DNA of 64,000 nt from contig CM056383.1 of NCBI GenBank assembly GCA_029718625.1, positions 68,494,158-68,558,157 of the forward strand. The letters run 5' to 3'. The stretch comes from Synaphobranchus kaupii (taxonomy: Eukaryota > Chordata > Actinopteri > Anguilliformes > Synaphobranchidae). Within the stretch, counting starts at the first letter, position 1. Each line of letters opens with the position of its first letter. The position numbers and the translations under genes are program-made. The notes under the pieces were generated by a model, which searched no databases, had not been told where the DNA came from, and saw nothing but the letters and a program-made list of their open reading frames with translations. Positions 60,601 to 64,000 of this stretch are shown here, piece by piece.

Positions 60601-61506
60601 ACACCTGGACTGGAATTGCTGGGGAGCGGCTCACTACGGCAGGACAGGAACTGGACCGGATTGACTGCACCGGTACAGAACAAAAACAAAAGGTAGGGTT
60701 AGTGCAAGGGAAGGCACGGGAATGACCGGGAGGTTCTCACGGAGGTGCAGGGTTTGAGAGGGAGGTGGTTGGTGAAGCACGGCAGAGATGGGTTGTGTGG
60801 CGTAGCTGCGGTAGGTCCGGAAGGAGCTGACTGTCTCCAGAGCTCCAGGAGCCGGTGCCGAAGAACTCGTTGGCTTCTTCGGTCGGACAGGAACAACTGG
60901 AGGGTAGCCAGGTAGCAAGCTCTCCCGGAGCCTACACGAGCTGGAGGTGGAGGTACCGCAACACACACAACGATAACGGGGGGAAACGAACACTGCCACG
61001 GGTGAATGGGAGCTGGGTTAGATGGAGGAGAAGGGAAACAGGTTAGCTGCATGCACGACAAGAATTGACGGGGTGGTTAACTACCAGACTGTAGTTAGGA
61101 GCCGAACCCAAGCTGCACGGGGATAATATTCCCCGACCAAGCGAGTAGTTCTCTTTAACACGACCAGGAAAACAACGAGCATGAACACCGGGTGACGAAC
61201 GTTAACGAACTGGCGCCGACTGGCAGCCAGCCGAAGGACTAAATAGTGAGGTTAATAATAGAACTAAACAAGGGACAGGTGTGGAAAATCAGCAGGAGTG
61301 ATTACAAGACACCAGGTGAGGGAATGCATGCAACGAGGGGGGACGGAGTGAAAAGGCGGAAGTGAGACAACCAAACGAACAAGACAGGGAAGGAAACGCC
61401 CAGACCGCAGCAGCGGGGAAAACACGGACAAAAGGATCCAACATGACACGGAGGGAAAACAGGAAAATACAGAAAACGAACAGGAAGGGAGCGGAACATT
61501 ACAGTA

Positions 61507-61517
61507 CCCCCCCCTCA
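61507..61517 (-). other. Polypurine tract of the Gypsy element
   Basis: Sense-strand TGAGGGGGGGG, of which TGA is the pol stop codon, followed by TAC and the LTR start TGTAATG. Polypurine tracts prime plus-strand DNA synthesis in LTR elements. Confidence 0.75.
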
Positions 61518-64000
61518 ACGTACGCCCCCTGGCGTACCTGGCGGCCTGGTCTTAAGAGGGAAGCGACTGTGGAAATCCTGGATCAATGATTGATCCAGGA
61601 TGAGGCTCCTGTGGAGCCACGACCGCTCCTCAGGACCATACCCCTCCCAGTCCACGAGGTATTGAAAGCCCCGACCTTTACGGCGGATGTCGATGATGTG
61701 GTCCACCGTGTAGGCCGGGGCGTTGTCGATGACCCGGACGGGTGGAGGAGGGAGGGTAGGGGCACTGAGGGGGCTGGAGGCGACAGGCTTGATCTGTGAC
61801 ACATGAAAAACGGGGTAGACCTTGAGGGAGGAGGGGAGGGAGAGTTTAACAGAAACCGGGTTAATGAGACAAACAACAGGGAAGGGACCAATAAAACGGG
61901 GCCGAAGTTTTTTAGAGGAGGAGGGAAGGGAAATGTTGGAAGTAGAAAGCCAGACCTGCTGACCGGCTCTGTATTTAGGGGCTGCGGTCCTGTGCAGGTC
62001 CGCCAGACGTTGGGAACGGGCATTCGAGCGCAGGAGTGCGGTGCGTGCAAGTCTCCACACGCGTTTGCACTTGAGGATGTGGGATTTGACGGAGGGGACT
62101 GCTACCTCAGCCTCCTGGGCCGACAGGAGAGGAGGTTGGTAGCCTAATGAGCACTCGAACGGGGACAACCCTGTAGACGCACTCTTAAGAGAGTTATGGG
62201 CGTACTCTACCCAGGGAAGAAAACGGCTCCAGGAGGCGGGATTGCGTGCAGTGACGCACCGCAGGGCGGCCCCCAGGTCCTGGTTCGCCCTCTCTGCCTG
62301 GCCGTTAGACTGGGGATGAAAACCAGACGACAGACTGGCCGAGGCCCCCAGGGCTACACAGAACGCCTTCCACACCTGGGAGGAGAATTGGGGCCCACGG
62401 TCCGACACAATGTCGGATGGGATCCCGTGCAGCCTGACCACATGAGACACCAGGAGCTCCGCAGTTTCGAGGGCGGACGGGAGCTTAGGGAGGGGAACAA
62501 AGTGAACCGCCTTGGAGAACCGGTCCACAATTGTCAGAATGACGGAGTTGCCTTCTGACAATGGTAGACCGGTGACGAAGTCTACGCCAATGTGGCTCCA
62601 AGGACGGCCCGGAACAGGGAGGGGAAGGAGAAGACCAGAGGGAGGCTGGTGGGAAGCCTTGCTCCTGGCGCACACCGCGCAGGCCAGGACAAAAGCACGG
62701 GTATCCTCCTTGAGCGTGGGCCACCAAAAACTCCTCCTGACGAGGGTGGTCGTTCTGGCAACACCTGGGTGGCACGCCAGACAGGAGGCGTGAACCCACT
62801 CAAGGACCTGGGAGCGGACGGGGTTGGGAACAAACAGGGAGGAGTTAGGGTTACTACGGGGGTCAGGGTGGGAAGTCTGGGCGGACCTCACAATCTCCTC
62901 AATCCTCCACGAGACCGCAGCCACCATACAGGAAGCCGGTAGAATGGACTCGGGGTCAGCAGGACTGGAGGGAAGGGAAAAAACACGGGATAAGGCATCC
63001 GCCTTGATATTGCGGGAACCGGGGCGGTAGGACACAGAAAAATTGAATCGGGCAAAGAATAATGACCACCTCGCCTGTCTGGCATTAAGCCTCTTAGCAG
63101 ATTTTAAATAAATGAGGTTTTGGTGGTCAGTTAAAACAATAAAGGGGTTACCTGCCCCCTCCAGCCAGTGGCGCCACTCCTCAAGAGCCAGCTTGATGGC
63201 CAGAAGCTCCCGATCCCCGACATCATAGTTCCGCTCGGCGGAGGACAGCCTCCGGGAGAAGAAAGCACAGGGATGGAGCTTGTTGTCCAAGGCGGCTCGT
63301 TGGGACAGAATGGCCCCCACGCCGGTGTCGGAGGCATCCACCTCAATCGTAAATTGGCGGGTAGGGTCAGGGTGACAAAGAATAGGGGCTGAGGAAAACC
63401 GAGTCTTAAGGCGTTCAAACGCGAGCTGAGCCTCGGAGTTCCAACAAAAAGAAAAAGCAGTGGAGGTGAGTTTGGTTAGGGGAGCAGCAATGACACTGTA
63501 ATTACGGATAAATCTACGGTAAAAATTGGCAAAACCAAGGAACTGTTGTAGGTGCTTACGAGAGGTGGGTTGGGGCCATTCTGTCACCGCCTTGATCTTG
63601 GCAGGATCCGCCCGGATGCTGCCCTCCTCGATGATGAAGCCGAGGAACGGGACTGAGGAGACGTGGAAGGAGCACTTCTCTGCTTTGACAAAGAGCTGGT
63701 TTTCCAGCAGACGCTGGAGAACCTCCCGGACATGGAGAATGTGCTCCTGAGGGGACTCAGAAAAAATCAAAATGTCATCGATATAAACAAACACAGTTTT
63801 CCCCAACAGGTCTCGCAGGACGTCATTTACCATGCCCTGAAAGACTGCCGGGGCGTTAGTAAGGCCGAAGGGGACCACTAGGTACTCGTAGTGGCCCAAC
63901 GGGGTATTGAAGGCAGTCTTCCATTCATCCCCCTCCCGTATACGCACCAAGTGGTACGCATTACGGAGGTCGAGCTTTGTAAAAATGACGGCCTGCGAGA
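61515..64000 (-). CDS. Ty3/Gypsy chromovirus Pol (reverse transcriptase-RNase H-integrase-chromodomain), 5' partial
   Basis: The frame is open from the window edge ([20 protein letters not shown]) to TGA at 61515, about 828 codons without a stop. Numbering from the TTG codon at 63950: reverse transcriptase with YIDD at 56-59; RNase H with Asp205, Glu248 and Asp275; integrase zinc finger H387-H394-C424-C427; catalytic core Asp457, Asp517 and Glu553 with the DD35E spacing; and a C-terminal chromodomain at about 747-786 ([10 protein letters not shown]...[15 protein letters not shown]). Order RT-RH-IN-chromodomain defines chromoviruses. The protein copies element RNA into DNA, integrates it, and uses the chromodomain to target chromatin. 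Protease, gag and the 5' LTR lie beyond 64000. The intact frame suggests a young copy. Confidence 0.95.
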   Translation of the reverse strand, partial: SQAVIFTKLDLRNAYHLVRIREGDEWKTAFNTPLGHYEYLVVPFGLTNAPAVFQGMVNDVLRDLLGKTVFVYIDDILIFSESPQEHILHVREVLQRLLENQLFVKAEKCSFHVSSVPFLGFIIEEGSIRADPAKIKAVTEWPQPTSRKHLQQFLGFANFYRRFIRNYSVIAAPLTKLTSTAFSFCWNSEAQLAFERLKTRFSSAPILCHPDPTRQFTIEVDASDTGVGAILSQRAALDNKLHPCAFFSRRLSSAERNYDVGDRELLAIKLALEEWRHWLEGAGNPFIVLTDHQNLIYLKSAKRLNARQARWSLFFARFNFSVSYRPGSRNIKADALSRVFSLPSSPADPESILPASCMVAAVSWRIEEIVRSAQTSHPDPRSNPNSSLFVPNPVRSQVLEWVHASCLACHPGVARTTTLVRRSFWWPTLKEDTRAFVLACAVCARSKASHQPPSGLLLPLPVPGRPWSHIGVDFVTGLPLSEGNSVILTIVDRFSKAVHFVPLPKLPSALETAELLVSHVVRLHGIPSDIVSDRGPQFSSQVWKAFCVALGASASLSSGFHPQSNGQAERANQDLGAALRCVTARNPASWSRFLPWVEYAHNSLKSASTGLSPFECSLGYQPPLLSAQEAEVAVPSVKSHILKCKRVWRLARTALLRSNARSQRLADLHRTAAPKYRAGQQVWLSTSNISLPSSSKKLRPRFIGPFPVVCLINPVSVKLSLPSSLKVYPVFHVSQIKPVASSPLSAPTLPPPPVRVIDNAPAYTVDHIIDIRRKGRGFQYLVDWEGYGPEERSWLHRSLILDQSLIQDFHSRFPLKTRPPGTPGGVR

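Larger units (their letters stand above)
59966..61503 (-). mobile_element. 3' LTR of a Ty3/Gypsy retrotransposon
   Basis: On the minus strand the LTR begins TGTAATGTTCCGCTCCC (61503) just after the polypurine tract and ends GGTTTCTGGTTCG-type sequence closing with TTCGTAACA (59966), giving TG...CA termini and 1538 bp. ATTAAA lies at 60037-60032, a probable polyadenylation signal about 65 bp from the end. A 75-bp minisatellite lies between the U3 start and that signal. The matching 5' LTR is beyond the window, so LTR-LTR divergence and the target duplication (candidate TAAAG at 59961-59965) cannot be checked here. Confidence 0.85.

Noticed and set aside
60033..60725. Frames of 121-218 codons on both strands near the LTR
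   Set aside because: Products of the 75-bp GC-rich repeat inside the LTR.

Overview
The window reads as vertebrate, almost certainly ray-finned fish, nuclear DNA. One clearly recognisable host gene is present, a spliced insig2 (insulin-induced gene 2) on the minus strand, with five coding exons between 50023 and 55012 and conserved GT-AG junctions. Everything else is non-coding DNA rich in dinucleotide repeats, minisatellites and teleost-style mobile elements: Tc1-like, hAT-, PIF/Harbinger- and TTAA-flanked miniature elements, a tRNA-derived SINE and a Ty3/Gypsy chromovirus. I found no bacterial features, CRISPR array, rRNA or convincing tRNA gene.

Layout. 1-24902 is a gene-poor stretch with minisatellites (706-880, 4854-5392, 11628-12305, 15853-16545), long CA/GT/GA runs, a decayed Gypsy pol fragment (912-1147), a GC-rich island (about 9395-9720) and a SINE (about 23573-23730). 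24903-36010 and 36511-49149 are two near-identical copies of one 11.1 kb sequence on either side of a 500-N scaffold gap. Copy A stops exactly at the gap and copy B starts exactly at it, which is what two unmerged haplotype contigs look like. Copy B carries a complete 1531-bp Tc1-like transposon (36831-38361) that copy A lacks, so the pair probably records an insertion polymorphism. 49150-56480 is the insig2 locus: 3' UTR, five coding exons, a probable non-coding first exon and a promoter-like region. 56480-59965 shows no gene. 59966-64000 is the 3' part of a Gypsy chromovirus on the minus strand: a 1538-bp 3' LTR with an internal 75-bp minisatellite, a polypurine tract, and an uninterrupted pol frame (reverse transcriptase, RNase H, integrase, chromodomain) running off the window end.

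How the parts relate. insig2 encodes the ER membrane protein that holds SCAP-SREBP in the ER and helps degrade HMG-CoA reductase when sterol is high. Its introns have been colonised by small DNA elements; about 86% of intron 3 lies between TTAA sites of two such elements. The DNA downstream of insig2 (lower coordinates) corresponds, by human gene order, to the INSIG2-EN1 interval, so conserved regulatory DNA may lie there, but I cannot show this from sequence alone. I saw no convincing novel gene system. The best leads are the haplotype duplication with its presence/absence Tc1 copy, the LTR minisatellite, and the hairpin-forming minisatellite.
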